Below, in pieces: positions 1 to 8,851 of a stretch of DNA of 64,000 bases. Numbering within the stretch: position 1 is the first letter of the stretch; each line of letters starts with the position of its first letter. Under the pieces are notes generated by a model. The model ran no database searches. It was not told the DNA's origin and was given only the letters and a program-made list of their open reading frames with translations. The stretch spans positions 288,706 through 352,705 of the forward strand of contig NZ_JACHZB010000007.1 of NCBI RefSeq assembly GCF_014193255.1, in the 5' to 3' direction. Position numbers and translations under genes: made by a program. This DNA comes from Rhizobium sp. BK196 (lineage in GTDB: Bacteria > Pseudomonadota > Alphaproteobacteria > Rhizobiales > Rhizobiaceae).

Positions 1-512
1 CTAGCTTCCTGGCAGAGCGCTGCATAACGGGCCAGCGCCTGAGCGTTCGCACGTACGGAACCGCGGGTCGGCAGGGTCTCAGAGATAGCGATCACACCGC
101 GCCACTTGGCGAAACGGGCGCCGGCTTCGTGATATTTGGCAAGGCGGTCTGCGAGGCCGTCGAGGCCTTCAGTGATGGTTTCGCCAGGGAACTTGGCCAT
201 CGGTTTGGCGCCGATATCCACCTTGATGCCCGGAATGCTGTCGGCGGCCTTGATAATGTCGACGAAAGGCGTGCCGTCGGCGGCCTTCTGAAACAGGGTT
301 TCCTCGTAAAGGATGACACCGGAAATGTACTTCTTCATTGCGTCTTCCGAGCGGAAGAGCATCTCGCGATAATCGCGGCGGCTGGTTTCGGTCGATTCAA
401 GATTGATCGTATCGAAACGCTTCTTGATGGTGGAGGTCGATTCGTCGGCTGCAAGCAGGCCCCGACCGCCAGCAACCATCTTCACTGCAATGTCTTCCAG
501 TCGTTCGCTCAT
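1..512 (-). CDS. fda: class I fructose-bisphosphate aldolase, partial (C-terminus beyond left edge)
   Basis: Encodes the first 170 residues of a class I (Schiff-base, metal-independent) fructose-1,6-bisphosphate aldolase, which reversibly cleaves FBP to DHAP and glyceraldehyde-3-phosphate in glycolysis and gluconeogenesis. The start is the ATG at 510-512, preceded on the minus strand by a GGAGAG ribosome site. The N-terminus carries the family segment GGRGLLAADES (about residues 15-25) followed by STIKKRF. The family is normally about 340 residues, so roughly half lies off the left edge and the catalytic lysine region cannot be inspected. It lies downstream of pgk on the same strand, with a terminator between them, so it probably has its own promoter in the 513-660 interval. 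Confidence 0.93.
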   Translation of the reverse strand, partial: MSERLEDIAVKMVAGGRGLLAADESTSTIKKRFDTINLESTETSRRDYREMLFRSEDAMKKYISGVILYEETLFQKAADGTPFVDIIKAADSIPGIKVDIGAKPMAKFPGETITEGLDGLADRLAKYHEAGARFAKWRGVIAISETLPTRGSVRANAQALARYAALCQEA

Positions 513-657
513 CTCGTTCTCTCCACAATGAAACCCAGCAGAATTGACAATATAGAACTCGGATAACAGAAGTTTATAGGGAGAAAAATGGGAGCGCTAA
601 GTCATTGAAACGATTGAATTGATTTCAATCGTTTGAAAGTTCGGGAATTTTTTCTCT

Positions 658-700
658 TTTTGAGGAAAAGACCGCGGAAGCGCTAGCCTCCGCGGTCTAT
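658..700 (-). terminator. rho-independent terminator after pgk
   Basis: A perfect 9-bp inverted repeat, GACCGCGGA (670-678) and TCCGCGGTC (689-697), is followed on the minus strand by a TTTT-containing tract. It lies about 50 nt beyond the pgk stop codon. It separates pgk from the aldolase gene, so the two are probably not one simple transcript. Confidence 0.8.
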
Positions 701-745
701 CCTGCTGGAATATCTGCCTAATCGGCTTACCGATCAGTGGGTGAG

Positions 746-1942
746 TTAACGGGAGAGAACGGCCACGCCGGGTAGTTCCTTTCCTTCCATCCATTCAAGG
801 AAGGCGCCGCCTGCCGTCGAAACATAGGTAAACTCTTCGGCCACGCCGGCATGGTTCAATGCTGAGACCGTATCACCACCGCCCGCGACGGACGTGAGCT
901 TACCCGCCTCGGTGCGCTCGGCGGCAAATTTCGCGGCGGCAACGGTCGCCGCGTCGAAGGGTTCGATTTCGAACGCGCCGAGCGGACCGTTCCAGACAAG
1001 CGTAGCGGCGCGTTCGATCCAAGCCTTGACGGCATCGATCGACTTCGGGCCGACATCGAGGACCATGGCATCGTCAGGGATGGCTTCAATCGAGACGATC
1101 TCATTGGCAGCACCTGCCTTGAACTCGCGGGCGACGACACCGTCTTCAGGCAGAACGATCGCGCAGCCGGCGGTGGCGGCCTCGATCATGATCTGCTTGG
1201 CGGTATCGGCGAGATCATGTTCGCAGAGCGATTTACCGACGTCGGTGCCGCGGGCGGCAATGAAGGTGTTGGCCATGCCACCGCCAATGACGAGCGCATC
1301 GACCTTCTTCACGAGGTTCATCAGGAGATCGATCTTGGTCGAGACCTTGGCGCCTCCGACGATTGCGACAACCGGACGGACCGGCTTGCCGAGGCCCTTT
1401 TCCAGTGCCTCGAGTTCGGCCTGCATCGTGCGCCCCGCATAAGCCGGTAAATGATGGGCAAGACCTTCGGTGGAGGAGTGGGCGCGGTGCGCGGCCGAAA
1501 AGGCGTCGTTCACATAGATATCGCCGTTTGCCGCGAGCGCCTTGGTGAAATCCGGATCGTTCTTTTCCTCGCCCTTGTGGAAGCGGGTGTTTTCCAGAAC
1601 GAGGATATCGCCATTGTTCATTTTCGCGACGGCAGAAGCCGCTGCCTCGCCGATGCAGTCGGAAGCCGTCAGCACGGCGTGGTCAAGTACCTGCTCGACC
1701 GAGGGGGCAACCAACGAGAGGGAGAATTCTGGTGAGGGACCGTCCTTCGGGCGGCCGAAATGAGCGAGCAGGATGACCTTGGCGCCCTTTTCTGACAGTT
1801 CGAGGATCGTCGGCGCAACGCGCTCGATGCGGGTCGTGTCCGTAACCTTGCCGTCCTTGACCGGGACGTTGAGGTCGACGCGAACGAGAACGCGCTTGCC
1901 GGCGATGTCGTTGAGGTCGTCGAGGGTCTTGAAAGCTGCCAT
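746..1942 (-). CDS. pgk: phosphoglycerate kinase
   Basis: Phosphoglycerate kinase (398 aa) transfers phosphate between 1,3-bisphosphoglycerate and ADP in cytosolic glycolysis and gluconeogenesis. Family hallmarks are the N-terminal RVDLNVP (residues about 20-26), the substrate segment LLAHFGRPK, and the C-terminal nucleotide-binding run VAGGGDTVSAL. Length is normal for the family. The start is taken at the ATG at 1940-1942 (MAAFKTLDDL); an in-frame upstream extension to 2005 lacks family similarity. No strong Shine-Dalgarno is visible, which is the only doubt about the start. Downstream is a clear terminator, then the class I aldolase gene. Confidence 0.97.
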   Translation of the reverse strand: MAAFKTLDDLNDIAGKRVLVRVDLNVPVKDGKVTDTTRIERVAPTILELSEKGAKVILLAHFGRPKDGPSPEFSLSLVAPSVEQVLDHAVLTASDCIGEAAASAVAKMNNGDILVLENTRFHKGEEKNDPDFTKALAANGDIYVNDAFSAAHRAHSSTEGLAHHLPAYAGRTMQAELEALEKGLGKPVRPVVAIVGGAKVSTKIDLLMNLVKKVDALVIGGGMANTFIAARGTDVGKSLCEHDLADTAKQIMIEAATAGCAIVLPEDGVVAREFKAGAANEIVSIEAIPDDAMVLDVGPKSIDAVKAWIERAATLVWNGPLGAFEIEPFDAATVAAAKFAAERTEAGKLTSVAGGGDTVSALNHAGVAEEFTYVSTAGGAFLEWMEGKELPGVAVLSR

Positions 1943-2022
1943 GGAAGGATCCGTTCGTGGTTGCGAAAGTTGCGCCGACCATAGCAAGGATCGGGGGAGA
2001 CGCAAGGCAGTCGGCGGCCGTT

Positions 2023-3873
2023 TTAGCGCGGGCTTTCGTCACGTCCGGCAGCGCTTTCCGCAGCCGTCGCCTCGTGCTTTTTACGGCCTTTCATACGCTC
2101 GCGGGTGCGCTGGATAATCTCGCGCAGATTGATGAAGATCGGCAGCGTAATGGCGGGCTCGACGGCTTCCAGCGACATCCCGACGGAGGTGATGTGATCC
2201 TGGTCGTCGAGGTCGCGGACGATGAGGATGAGCGAGCCGAGACGGACGCGATCGGCATAGTCCGCCTTGCCGCCGAGACGCTGTTTCATCAGTTCGGCGA
2301 TCGTCAGACCCTTTTCGGATTCGTTGAGCAGGCCCGGACCATAGGCAGCATCGAGATCGGCGGCAGGCCGGGCCGGCGACAGCGCAAAGGCGCCGAAAAA
2401 TTCCGCGTCGTCCTCATCAACAGGTGCACGGCTGGCGAAGAGCCGGTCGAGCAGGCGCGAATAGCTGGGTGCGATGAAGAGGTAGACGAGATCGTTTTCC
2501 CTCAGGCGGCCGGCATATTGGTAGCGCATCGACTTGCCGTCCCGGATCACGAGCGAGGGGGCTGCCCAGCGCGGAATGCGTTCGCCGCGAAGAACCGGGC
2601 TGTCCTTGATGACGCGATAGGAAAGCAGCTCGTGATTGGCGGCACCCGGCAGATCGACCTCCACCTTGTCGACCGCGCCGATGCGCGGCGGGATGATGAG
2701 GCCGAGGCGCTTGGCGACTGGCTTGATCGTCCAGCCCTGCACGAGCAGCGAGACAAGCACGATGATGAAGGCAGTGTTGAAATAGATTTGGCTATGCTGC
2801 AGCCCGCCGAGGATCGGCATGATGGCAAGCAGGATAGAGACGGCGCCGCGCAGGCCGACCCAGGCGACAAAGCCGATTTCCTGCTGCGTATAATCGAAGG
2901 GCAGCAGCGACAGCCAGACGGCGAGCGGCCGGGCGACGAAGATCAGGAAGAGAGCGAGCAGGATCGCCGGTACGATAATGACCGGAAACTGCGAGGGCGT
3001 CGCCAGCAGGCCGAGCACGAGGAACATGATGATCTGGGCAAGCCAGGTCATGCCATCCTGAAAGCGCCTAATGGTGCCGATCGCCTGCATCTTGCGGTTT
3101 CCAGCGTAGATGCCGGCGACATAGACGGCAAGGAAACCACTGCCGCCGACTGCGCCAGTGAACGAGAAGACAAGCAGGGCGAGCGCCAGCACGAAGATCG
3201 GCGTGAGGCCGCGATCGGTTTCCAGCCGGCCAGCGATCAGCACGATCATCATGCCGCCGAGCAGGCCGAGGATGACGCCGAGGCCCATTTGCTGAATGAA
3301 CATGGCGAGCATGCCGATGTTGATACCGGCGTAGCGTTCGCCGCTCGCTAAAACCTCGACCAGTGCGATGGTCAGGAAAATCGCCATCGGGTCGTTGGTG
3401 CCGGATTCGACTTCCAGCGTGGAACGCACCTTGTCCCTGATATTGATGCCGCCGATGCGCAACAGGAAGAAGACCGCGGCGGCATCGGTGGAGGCGACGA
3501 TCGAGCCGAGCAGCATGCCTTCCAGCCAGGTGAAGTTGAGCAGCCATCGGGCGGCGAAGGCAAAGAGGGCTGCCGTAAGAAGCACGCCGACCGAGGCCAG
3601 CGTCAGCGACGGCACCGCTGCAATGCGGAAAGCCTGCATCGGCGTGCCAAAGCCGGAATCGAAGAGAATGATTGCAAGAGCAATCGAACCCAGGACATAG
3701 GCGAGGTAGTTGTTGCTGAATTCGATGCCGAGACCATCGACACCGGCGGCAAGGCCGATCATCAGGAACAGCAAAAGCAGGGGAGCGCCGAAGCGGAAGG
3801 CAAGAAGGCTCGAAAAGGCAGCAAGAAGCACAAGCGCCGTCGCAACGAGCACCACAATGTAAAACGCTTCCAT
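2023..3873 (-). CDS. nhaP2: K+/H+ antiporter, NhaP2/CvrA type (CPA1 + RCK_C + CorC_HlyC domains)
   Basis: A 616-residue inner-membrane cation/proton antiporter. Residues about 1-390 are a run of about twelve hydrophobic helices typical of the Na_H_Exchanger (CPA1) fold, including the helix with TDAAAVFFLLR and the segment LEVESGTNDPMAIFL, where the conserved acidic residues lie. A TrkA_C-like regulatory domain follows (about 400-485), then a C-terminal domain (about 530-605) resembling the CorC/HlyC-associated fold. This three-part layout is that of NhaP2/CvrA potassium-proton antiporters used to shed K+ under osmotic or pH stress. The start ATG at 3871-3873 has a good AAGGGG site 7 nt upstream. 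The exact ion cannot be read from sequence alone. Confidence 0.9.
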   Translation of the reverse strand: MEAFYIVVLVATALVLLAAFSSLLAFRFGAPLLLLFLMIGLAAGVDGLGIEFSNNYLAYVLGSIALAIILFDSGFGTPMQAFRIAAVPSLTLASVGVLLTAALFAFAARWLLNFTWLEGMLLGSIVASTDAAAVFFLLRIGGINIRDKVRSTLEVESGTNDPMAIFLTIALVEVLASGERYAGINIGMLAMFIQQMGLGVILGLLGGMMIVLIAGRLETDRGLTPIFVLALALLVFSFTGAVGGSGFLAVYVAGIYAGNRKMQAIGTIRRFQDGMTWLAQIIMFLVLGLLATPSQFPVIIVPAILLALFLIFVARPLAVWLSLLPFDYTQQEIGFVAWVGLRGAVSILLAIMPILGGLQHSQIYFNTAFIIVLVSLLVQGWTIKPVAKRLGLIIPPRIGAVDKVEVDLPGAANHELLSYRVIKDSPVLRGERIPRWAAPSLVIRDGKSMRYQYAGRLRENDLVYLFIAPSYSRLLDRLFASRAPVDEDDAEFFGAFALSPARPAADLDAAYGPGLLNESEKGLTIAELMKQRLGGKADYADRVRLGSLILIVRDLDDQDHITSVGMSLEAVEPAITLPIFINLREIIQRTRERMKGRKKHEATAAESAAGRDESPR

Positions 3874-4153
3874 GCCTACCCCTTTCGCCTCATCACGCCA
3901 TCCCGAAGCCGCTCCGGCCTGTCCCTTGCCCCTCCGCGCCCAGTGCGATCTTTTAATAAACGGCAAAATACAGCAGAAGGGTAGGCCTTGCGGGCTTAAC
4001 CTCTACTGCATCGCTGCATCATGCTGCTGGACAGCCCTCGGGTAAGGACCAGTGAGGAATGCTACGGAAAAAAGTCTGATAAAGAATGTAGAAGCAATTC
4101 AGGCGAGAGGAGGGCGGATAGGCCGGGTGAGGGACTTTTTATTGAGCTGGCCG

Positions 4154-4663
4154 TCAGAGGCCGCTTTTATCTTTGCTCACCTGATATTGCTTTTGAATTC
4201 GATCCACCGGCGTACCGTCGTTCAGCGGCACTTTCTCCAGCGTGTTATAGGTGCGAAACCCCATCTTCTCGTAGTAGGCCAGCCCGCCGGCATTATCGGC
4301 GCGGATGGTCGCATTGATGACGTCGATATTGCGTTCCTCGGCAGCGGAAAGCGTTGCTGCAAACAGCGCGGTGCCTACGCCTGATATCTTTGGGCTCTGG
4401 CGCGCGAAAGTTCCGATATCGGCCCAACCCTCTGGCAGGTCGCCGTAACGGCTGAGGAACTGAAAGCCTGTCAGGCCAGAGCCCGCTTGCGCCACATGGC
4501 AGACAATTGCGAATTCGCCTGATATGAACCAGTCAGCCAGGATTTCGGGAGAAAAGGGATCCTGCAGCGCGGTCGTGCCGCCGGCTTGGATGATTTCATT
4601 GATAAGTCTGCAGAGTTCCTCCGCGTCATCAACAGTCGCCTTGCGAATGGTCAGCTGCGTCAC
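4154..4663 (-). CDS. GNAT family N-acetyltransferase
   Basis: A 169-residue single-domain GNAT acetyltransferase (PF00583-like) that would transfer an acetyl group from acetyl-CoA to an amine. The acetyl-CoA-binding motif A region is SPKISGVGTALFAA (about 91-104), and motif B includes NAGGLAYYEKMGFRTY (about 124-139). Translation appears to begin at a GTG (4661-4663) with a strong GAGGAAAG site immediately upstream. The substrate is unknown. It stands alone between the antiporter and gap; gap has its own terminator just upstream of it, so this is probably an independent transcript. Confidence 0.85.
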   Translation of the reverse strand: MTQLTIRKATVDDAEELCRLINEIIQAGGTTALQDPFSPEILADWFISGEFAIVCHVAQAGSGLTGFQFLSRYGDLPEGWADIGTFARQSPKISGVGTALFAATLSAAEERNIDVINATIRADNAGGLAYYEKMGFRTYNTLEKVPLNDGTPVDRIQKQYQVSKDKSGL

Positions 4664-4687
4664 GCTCTTTCCTCAACGTTTGCCCGA

Positions 4688-4722
4688 AACGAAAACGGCC
4701 CGGTTTCCCGAGCCGTTTTCTA
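4688..4722 (-). terminator. terminator after gap
   Basis: GAAAACGGC (4691-4699) and GCCGTTTTC (4712-4720) form a 9-bp stem with an inner CGG/CCG extension and flanking A/T tracts. It lies about 20 nt past the gap stop codon on the minus strand. Confidence 0.8.
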
Positions 4723-4740
4723 ATGTCACTGCCTGAAGGC

Positions 4741-5751
4741 TCAGATGAGCTTGGCGAAGGCGACAGCCGTGTCGGACATGCGGCTGGAGAAGCCCCACTC
4801 GTTATCGTACCAGGACAGGACGCGCACGAAGTTGCCTTCCATGACCTTGGTCTGATCGGTTGCGAACATCGAGGAGTGGCTGTCGTGGTTGAAGTCGCGC
4901 GAGACGAGCGGCTCGTCGGTATAGCCGAGAATGCCCTTCAGCTTGCCGTTTGCGGCAGCCTTGATGGCTTCGTTGATTTCGCCGACCGTGGTCGTCTTCT
5001 TGGAAACGAACTTGAAGTCGACGACTGAGACGTTCGGGGTCGGAACGCGGATCGAGGTGCCGTCAAGCTTACCCTTCAGGTGCGGCAGAACGAGGCCGAC
5101 GGCCTTGGCAGCGCCCGTCGAGGTCGGGATCATTGAAAGCGCAGCAGCGCGGGCACGATACAGGTCCTTATGCATCGTGTCGAGCGTCGGCTGGTCGCCG
5201 GTGTAGGAGTGGATGGTCGTCATGAAGCCGTGGTCGATGCCAACGGCGTCATCGAGAACCTTGACGACCGGCACAAGGCAGTTCGTGGTGCAGGAGGCGT
5301 TGGAGATGACCAAGTGCTCCTTGGTGAGCTGGTCATGGTTGACGCCGAAGACAACGGTCAGGTCAGCGCCATCGGCAGGAGCTGAAACGATGACGCGCTT
5401 GGCGCCAGCCGTCAGGTGGGCGGCAGCCTTGTCGCGGGCGGTGAAGATGCCCGTGCATTCCATCGCGATGTCGACACCCAGTTCCCTATGGGGAAGGGTT
5501 GCCGGATCCTTGATCGCGGTGACCTTGATCGGCTTGCCGCCACCGACGATGATCGTATCGCCTTCGACCTTCACTTCGGCCGGGAACTTCCCATGGATGG
5601 AGTCGTAACGGAGCAGGTGGGCATTGGTCTCAACCGGGCCGAGGTCATTGATGGCGACGACTTCGATGTCGGTGCGGCCGGACTCGACGATGGCGCGAAG
5701 AACGTTGCGGCCGATACGTCCGAAACCGTTGATGGCAACCTTGACTGTCAT
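4741..5751 (-). CDS. gap: glyceraldehyde-3-phosphate dehydrogenase, type I
   Basis: GAPDH (336 aa) oxidises glyceraldehyde-3-phosphate to 1,3-bisphosphoglycerate with NAD(P). The Rossmann motif INGFGRIGRN lies at the N-terminus, and the catalytic cysteine is in SNASCTTNC (Cys about 154). The C-terminal WYDNEWGFS is the family signature. Two starts are possible: ATG at 5755-5757 (adds Met-His) or ATG at 5749-5751. The GGGAG ribosome site is about 9 nt from the latter, so I chose 5751. It lies 66 nt downstream of tkt on the same strand and is probably co-transcribed with it, with a UUCG hairpin in the gap. A terminator follows. Confidence 0.97.
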   Translation of the reverse strand: MTVKVAINGFGRIGRNVLRAIVESGRTDIEVVAINDLGPVETNAHLLRYDSIHGKFPAEVKVEGDTIIVGGGKPIKVTAIKDPATLPHRELGVDIAMECTGIFTARDKAAAHLTAGAKRVIVSAPADGADLTVVFGVNHDQLTKEHLVISNASCTTNCLVPVVKVLDDAVGIDHGFMTTIHSYTGDQPTLDTMHKDLYRARAAALSMIPTSTGAAKAVGLVLPHLKGKLDGTSIRVPTPNVSVVDFKFVSKKTTTVGEINEAIKAAANGKLKGILGYTDEPLVSRDFNHDSHSSMFATDQTKVMEGNFVRVLSWYDNEWGFSSRMSDTAVAFAKLI

Positions 5752-5795
5752 GTGCATTCACTCCCTAGAGGTGGGGCTTGCTAATAGTAGATGAG

Positions 5796-5815
5796 GAAGT
5801 ACCCGAAGGTACTTC
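5796..5815 (-). other. UUCG-tetraloop hairpin between tkt and gap
   Basis: On the minus-strand transcript an 8-bp perfect stem GAAGTACC/GGTACTTC is closed by the exceptionally stable loop TTCG. It begins 2 nt after the tkt stop codon and ends about 40 nt before gap. There is no following U run, so an intrinsic terminator is unlikely. An RNA-processing or stability element that sets tkt against gap expression is a reasonable inference. Confidence 0.6.
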
Positions 5816-5817
5816 TA

Positions 5818-7791
5818 TTAAAGCTTCGCTTCTGCAGCTGCAACGACGGCGTCAGCCGTGATGCCGAAATGTTCGAAGACCTTCTTTGCGGGGCCGGATG
5901 CGCCAAAGCCCTTCATGCCGATAAAGGTTCCTTCCGGACCGATGAAGGCATCCCACCCTTCGCGAACGGCAGCTTCGACGGCAATCTTAACCGGCGAGTT
6001 GCCGAGGACTTCCTTGCGGTAAGCTTCCGGCTGATCGAAGAAGAGTTCGGTGCAGGGAACGGAAACGACACGGGCGCTGACACCCTTGCCTTCGAGCGTG
6101 GCACGGGCGGCCACGGCGAGTTCCACTTCTGAGCCGGACGCAAAGATCGTGACCTTGGCGTCGGCATTGCCGGCGAGCGTATAAGCGCCGAGTTCGCAGA
6201 GGTTCTTCTGGTTATATTCGGTGCGGACGGTCGTCAGGTTCTGGCGGGTGAGAGCCAACGCAGACGGATGGTTCTTGCTTTTCATGGCGATCTGCCAGCA
6301 CTCCGCGGTTTCCACGGCGTCTGCAGGGCGGAAGACCCGCAGGTTCGGGACGGCGCGCAGACCGGCAATCTGTTCGACCGGCTGATGGGTCGGGCCGTCC
6401 TCGCCGACGCCGATCGAATCGTGCGTCAGCACGTGGATGACACGGATGCCCATGAGCGAGGCGAGGCGGATCGGCGGACGGCAATAATCGGAGAAGATCA
6501 GGAAGCCACCGCCGTAAGGAATGAGGCCACCGTGCAACGCGATACCGTTCATGGCAGATGCCATGCCGTGCTCGCGGATGCCCCAGTGCATGTAACGACC
6601 GGCGAAATCCGTCGGCGTGATCGAATGCATCTGGCTGGTCTTGGTATTGTTCGACGGCGTCAGGTCGGCGGAGCCGCCCAGTGTTTCCGGTACGAAGCCG
6701 TTGATGACTTCGAGCGCGTCTTCGGATGCTTTGCGGGAGGCGATCGTCGGCTTGGTTTCGGCAAGCTTCTTCTTGTAGTCGTCGATGGCCTTGTCGAAAC
6801 CTTCGGGCAGGTCGCCGGCAAAACGGCGGGTGAACTCGGCCTTGGCCGGCGACTTGGACAGCGTTTCTTCCCATGCCTTGACGATATTGTCAGAGCGGGT
6901 GCCGGCCGCGCGCCATGCGTCGAGAACATCGGAGGGAACGACGAAGGGCTCATATTCCCAATTCAGCGCCTTGCGGGTGGCGGCAATTTCGTCGGCACCG
7001 AGCGGATTGCCGTGTACCTTGTGAGTGCCCTGCTTGTTCGGAGCGCCGAAGCCGATGACCGTCTTGCAGGCGATGAATGTCGGGCGGTCGGACTTGTGGG
7101 CAGCTTCGATCGCGTCGGCGATAGCGGCCTGATCGTGGCCGTCGATCTCGATCGTGTTCCAGTGCACGGCCTTGAAGCGGGCGATCTGATCGGTCGAGTC
7201 TGACAGCGAGACGGCGCCGTCGATGGTGATCGAATTGTTGTCCCAGAAGAGGATCAGCTTGTTGAGCTTCAGATGGCCGGCGAGCGCGATCGCCTCATGG
7301 CTGATACCCTCCATCAGGCAGCCGTCGCCATTGATGACGTAGGTATAATGGTCCTGCAGTTCCGGACCGAACTCTTCGCGCAGCTTGCGCTCGGCGATCG
7401 CCATGCCGACGGCGTTGGCAATGCCCTGGCCGAGCGGGCCGGTGGTGGTTTCGATGCCGGTGGCATGACCATATTCCGGGTGGCCGGCGGTCTTGGAGCC
7501 GAGCTGGCGGAACTGCTTCAGGTCCTCTATCGACATGTCGGGATAGCCGGTCAAATAGAGCAGCGAGTAGAGCAGCATCGAGCCGTGGCCGGCCGAAAGC
7601 ACGAAACGGTCGCGGTTCGGCCAGTGCGGCTTTTGGGGATCGAAGCGGAGATATTTGGTGAAGAGGACCGTCGCCACATCCGCCATGCCCATCGGCATGC
7701 CCGGGTGGCCGGAATTCGCCTTTTCGACGGCGTCCATGGAGAGGAATCGGATCGCATTCGCCATCCGATCGTTTTGTTCGCGTGAGGTCAT
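5818..7791 (-). CDS. tkt: transketolase
   Basis: Transketolase (657 aa) is a thiamine-diphosphate enzyme that transfers two-carbon units between sugar phosphates in the pentose-phosphate pathway. Visible hallmarks are KANSGHPGMPMGMAD near the N-terminus, the ThDP-binding GDGCLMEG followed by FWDNN (about 150-190), and GVGEDGPTHQPVEQ in the pyrimidine-binding domain (about 455-470). The length is normal for the family. It is the first gene of a probable tkt-gap unit, with pgk and the aldolase further along the same strand. This is the common rhizobial arrangement of glycolytic and CBB-like genes, here without RuBisCO. Start is the ATG at 7789-7791. Confidence 0.97.
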   Translation of the reverse strand: MTSREQNDRMANAIRFLSMDAVEKANSGHPGMPMGMADVATVLFTKYLRFDPQKPHWPNRDRFVLSAGHGSMLLYSLLYLTGYPDMSIEDLKQFRQLGSKTAGHPEYGHATGIETTTGPLGQGIANAVGMAIAERKLREEFGPELQDHYTYVINGDGCLMEGISHEAIALAGHLKLNKLILFWDNNSITIDGAVSLSDSTDQIARFKAVHWNTIEIDGHDQAAIADAIEAAHKSDRPTFIACKTVIGFGAPNKQGTHKVHGNPLGADEIAATRKALNWEYEPFVVPSDVLDAWRAAGTRSDNIVKAWEETLSKSPAKAEFTRRFAGDLPEGFDKAIDDYKKKLAETKPTIASRKASEDALEVINGFVPETLGGSADLTPSNNTKTSQMHSITPTDFAGRYMHWGIREHGMASAMNGIALHGGLIPYGGGFLIFSDYCRPPIRLASLMGIRVIHVLTHDSIGVGEDGPTHQPVEQIAGLRAVPNLRVFRPADAVETAECWQIAMKSKNHPSALALTRQNLTTVRTEYNQKNLCELGAYTLAGNADAKVTIFASGSEVELAVAARATLEGKGVSARVVSVPCTELFFDQPEAYRKEVLGNSPVKIAVEAAVREGWDAFIGPEGTFIGMKGFGASGPAKKVFEHFGITADAVVAAAEAKL

Positions 7792-8124
7792 GGCTTTTCC
7801 GCTGGTTCCGGGTTGGAGGATGGCCTCGAGCCTGACAAGACCATCAATGAGAGCGGTCGAGACATAGCAGTTGGAACGGCCAAGTCAACAAAATGGAAGC
7901 CGTTTGGAGCGCGGGTGCGACGATTTTTGACATTTGACCGTCAAGTTTTACAAAAGACGAATTTTGTGTGACGGGCTTATGTAAATCGCTCATCCACAGA
8001 ATAGGGCGGGGCTAAGCCGGGAGGCTTTATTGACGCGCTCCAACCTAGCTGCATATCCTCTTGAAAATACAGGGTCGGCGGCAGAGGCCGATTCGCGGGT
8101 CTTGTGCGGGGAACCGGAAGAGAC
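7792..8124. promoter_or_regulatory. divergent intergenic region between tkt and the DUF4164 gene
   Basis: About 330 nt without a gene. It should hold the leftward tkt promoter and the rightward promoter for the DUF4164-zapA pair. I see one compact palindrome, TTGACCGTCAA (7934-7944), a candidate regulator-binding site, within an A/T-rich stretch (about 7925-7985). No structured RNA or reading frame is convincing here. Confidence 0.45.
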
Positions 8125-8400
8125 ATGACGCCTAACGGCAAAACCATCGAAGCTGCGCTTACGGAGCTGAAACAGGCGATCTCGGGCCTTGAGAATGCCG
8201 TCGACATGCGTATCGAGCGCCAGCGCGAGCAGGGCGAGATCGAGGGTGAGGTTCGCCGCGTGCATGCCGACCGCTCGCGCCTTGCCCAGGAGCTGGATCA
8301 GGCCGAATTCCGCGCGAACCGACTGGAAGAGGTCAACCGCGAGGTTTCGCGCCGCCTGGTGACGGCGATGGAAACGATCCGCGCGGTTCTTGACCGCTAA
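8125..8400 (+). CDS. DUF4164 family small coiled-coil protein
   Basis: A 91-residue, highly charged, almost wholly helical protein predicted to be a coiled coil (about residues 10-88, rich in Glu, Arg and Leu heptads). It matches what is annotated as DUF4164 in Rhizobiales, where it sits directly upstream of zapA. The start is the ATG at 8125 with GGAAGAG upstream; an in-frame upstream extension is unlikely. It ends 14 nt before zapA, so the two are co-transcribed, and a role alongside ZapA in cell division is a contextual guess only. No catalytic motif is present. Confidence 0.8.
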   Translation: MTPNGKTIEAALTELKQAISGLENAVDMRIERQREQGEIEGEVRRVHADRSRLAQELDQAEFRANRLEEVNREVSRRLVTAMETIRAVLDR

Positions 8401-8414
8401 GAGGACTTGATAGC

Positions 8415-8792
8415 ATGGCGCAGGTAACGGTAACAATCGACGGCAAGGCCTATCGCATGGCCTGCGAAGAGGGACAGGAAGATCATCTGACTGACCTCGC
8501 GACCCGTTTCGACCGTTATGTCGGCCATCTCAAGGGACAGTTCGGCGAAATCGGCGATCTCAGGATTACCGTCATGGCCGGGATCATGGTTATGGACGAG
8601 ATCTCGGAGCTGACGCGGCGCGTCGCCGGGCTGGAATCGGAGCTGGAGACGCTGCGTGGCAACCGGGATACCGTGCTTGCTGCCACCGCCCGTACGGAAG
8701 AAGGCATTGCGGCGGCGCTTTCGGAAGTGACGAGCCGCATTCAGGGCATCACCGACAAGCTCAACGGCCGCGCGCCCGCCGAACTTAATTAA
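8415..8792 (+). CDS. zapA: cell division protein ZapA
   Basis: ZapA (125 aa) binds FtsZ and promotes bundling of protofilaments in the Z ring. The N-terminal globular domain has the family run VTIDGKAYRMAC (about 5-16) followed by the basic and hydrophobic helix region, and a long C-terminal coiled coil (about 62-115) follows for dimer and tetramer formation. The length is typical for alphaproteobacterial ZapA. It lies 14 nt after the DUF4164 gene and immediately upstream of the 6S RNA gene, the conserved zapA-ssrS neighbourhood seen in alpha- and gammaproteobacteria. Confidence 0.9.
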   Translation: MAQVTVTIDGKAYRMACEEGQEDHLTDLATRFDRYVGHLKGQFGEIGDLRITVMAGIMVMDEISELTRRVAGLESELETLRGNRDTVLAATARTEEGIAAALSEVTSRIQGITDKLNGRAPAELN

Positions 8793-8839
8793 TTTCGAAC
8801 AGCACCGCTGCCCCACTGGTGCGGCGACGTAAATGCCCC

Positions 8840-8845
8840 TATATT
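8840..8845 (+). promoter_or_regulatory. -10 element for the 6S RNA gene
   Basis: TATATT at 8840-8845 is a good sigma-70-like -10 hexamer placed 7 nt before the apparent 5' end of the 6S RNA. The -35 region is not close to consensus. Confidence 0.5.
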
Positions 8846-8851
8846 CCCTCA

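Noticed and set aside
1957..3351. Long plus-strand open frame of 464 codons opposite the K+/H+ antiporter gene
   Set aside because: Its product is acidic, His/Gln/Asp-rich and has no domain; it is the complement of a well-supported membrane protein gene in GC-rich DNA.
4021..4317. Plus-strand frame in the antiporter-GNAT gap running into the GNAT gene
   Set aside because: No ribosome site, no domain, and it overlaps the GNAT gene in antisense.
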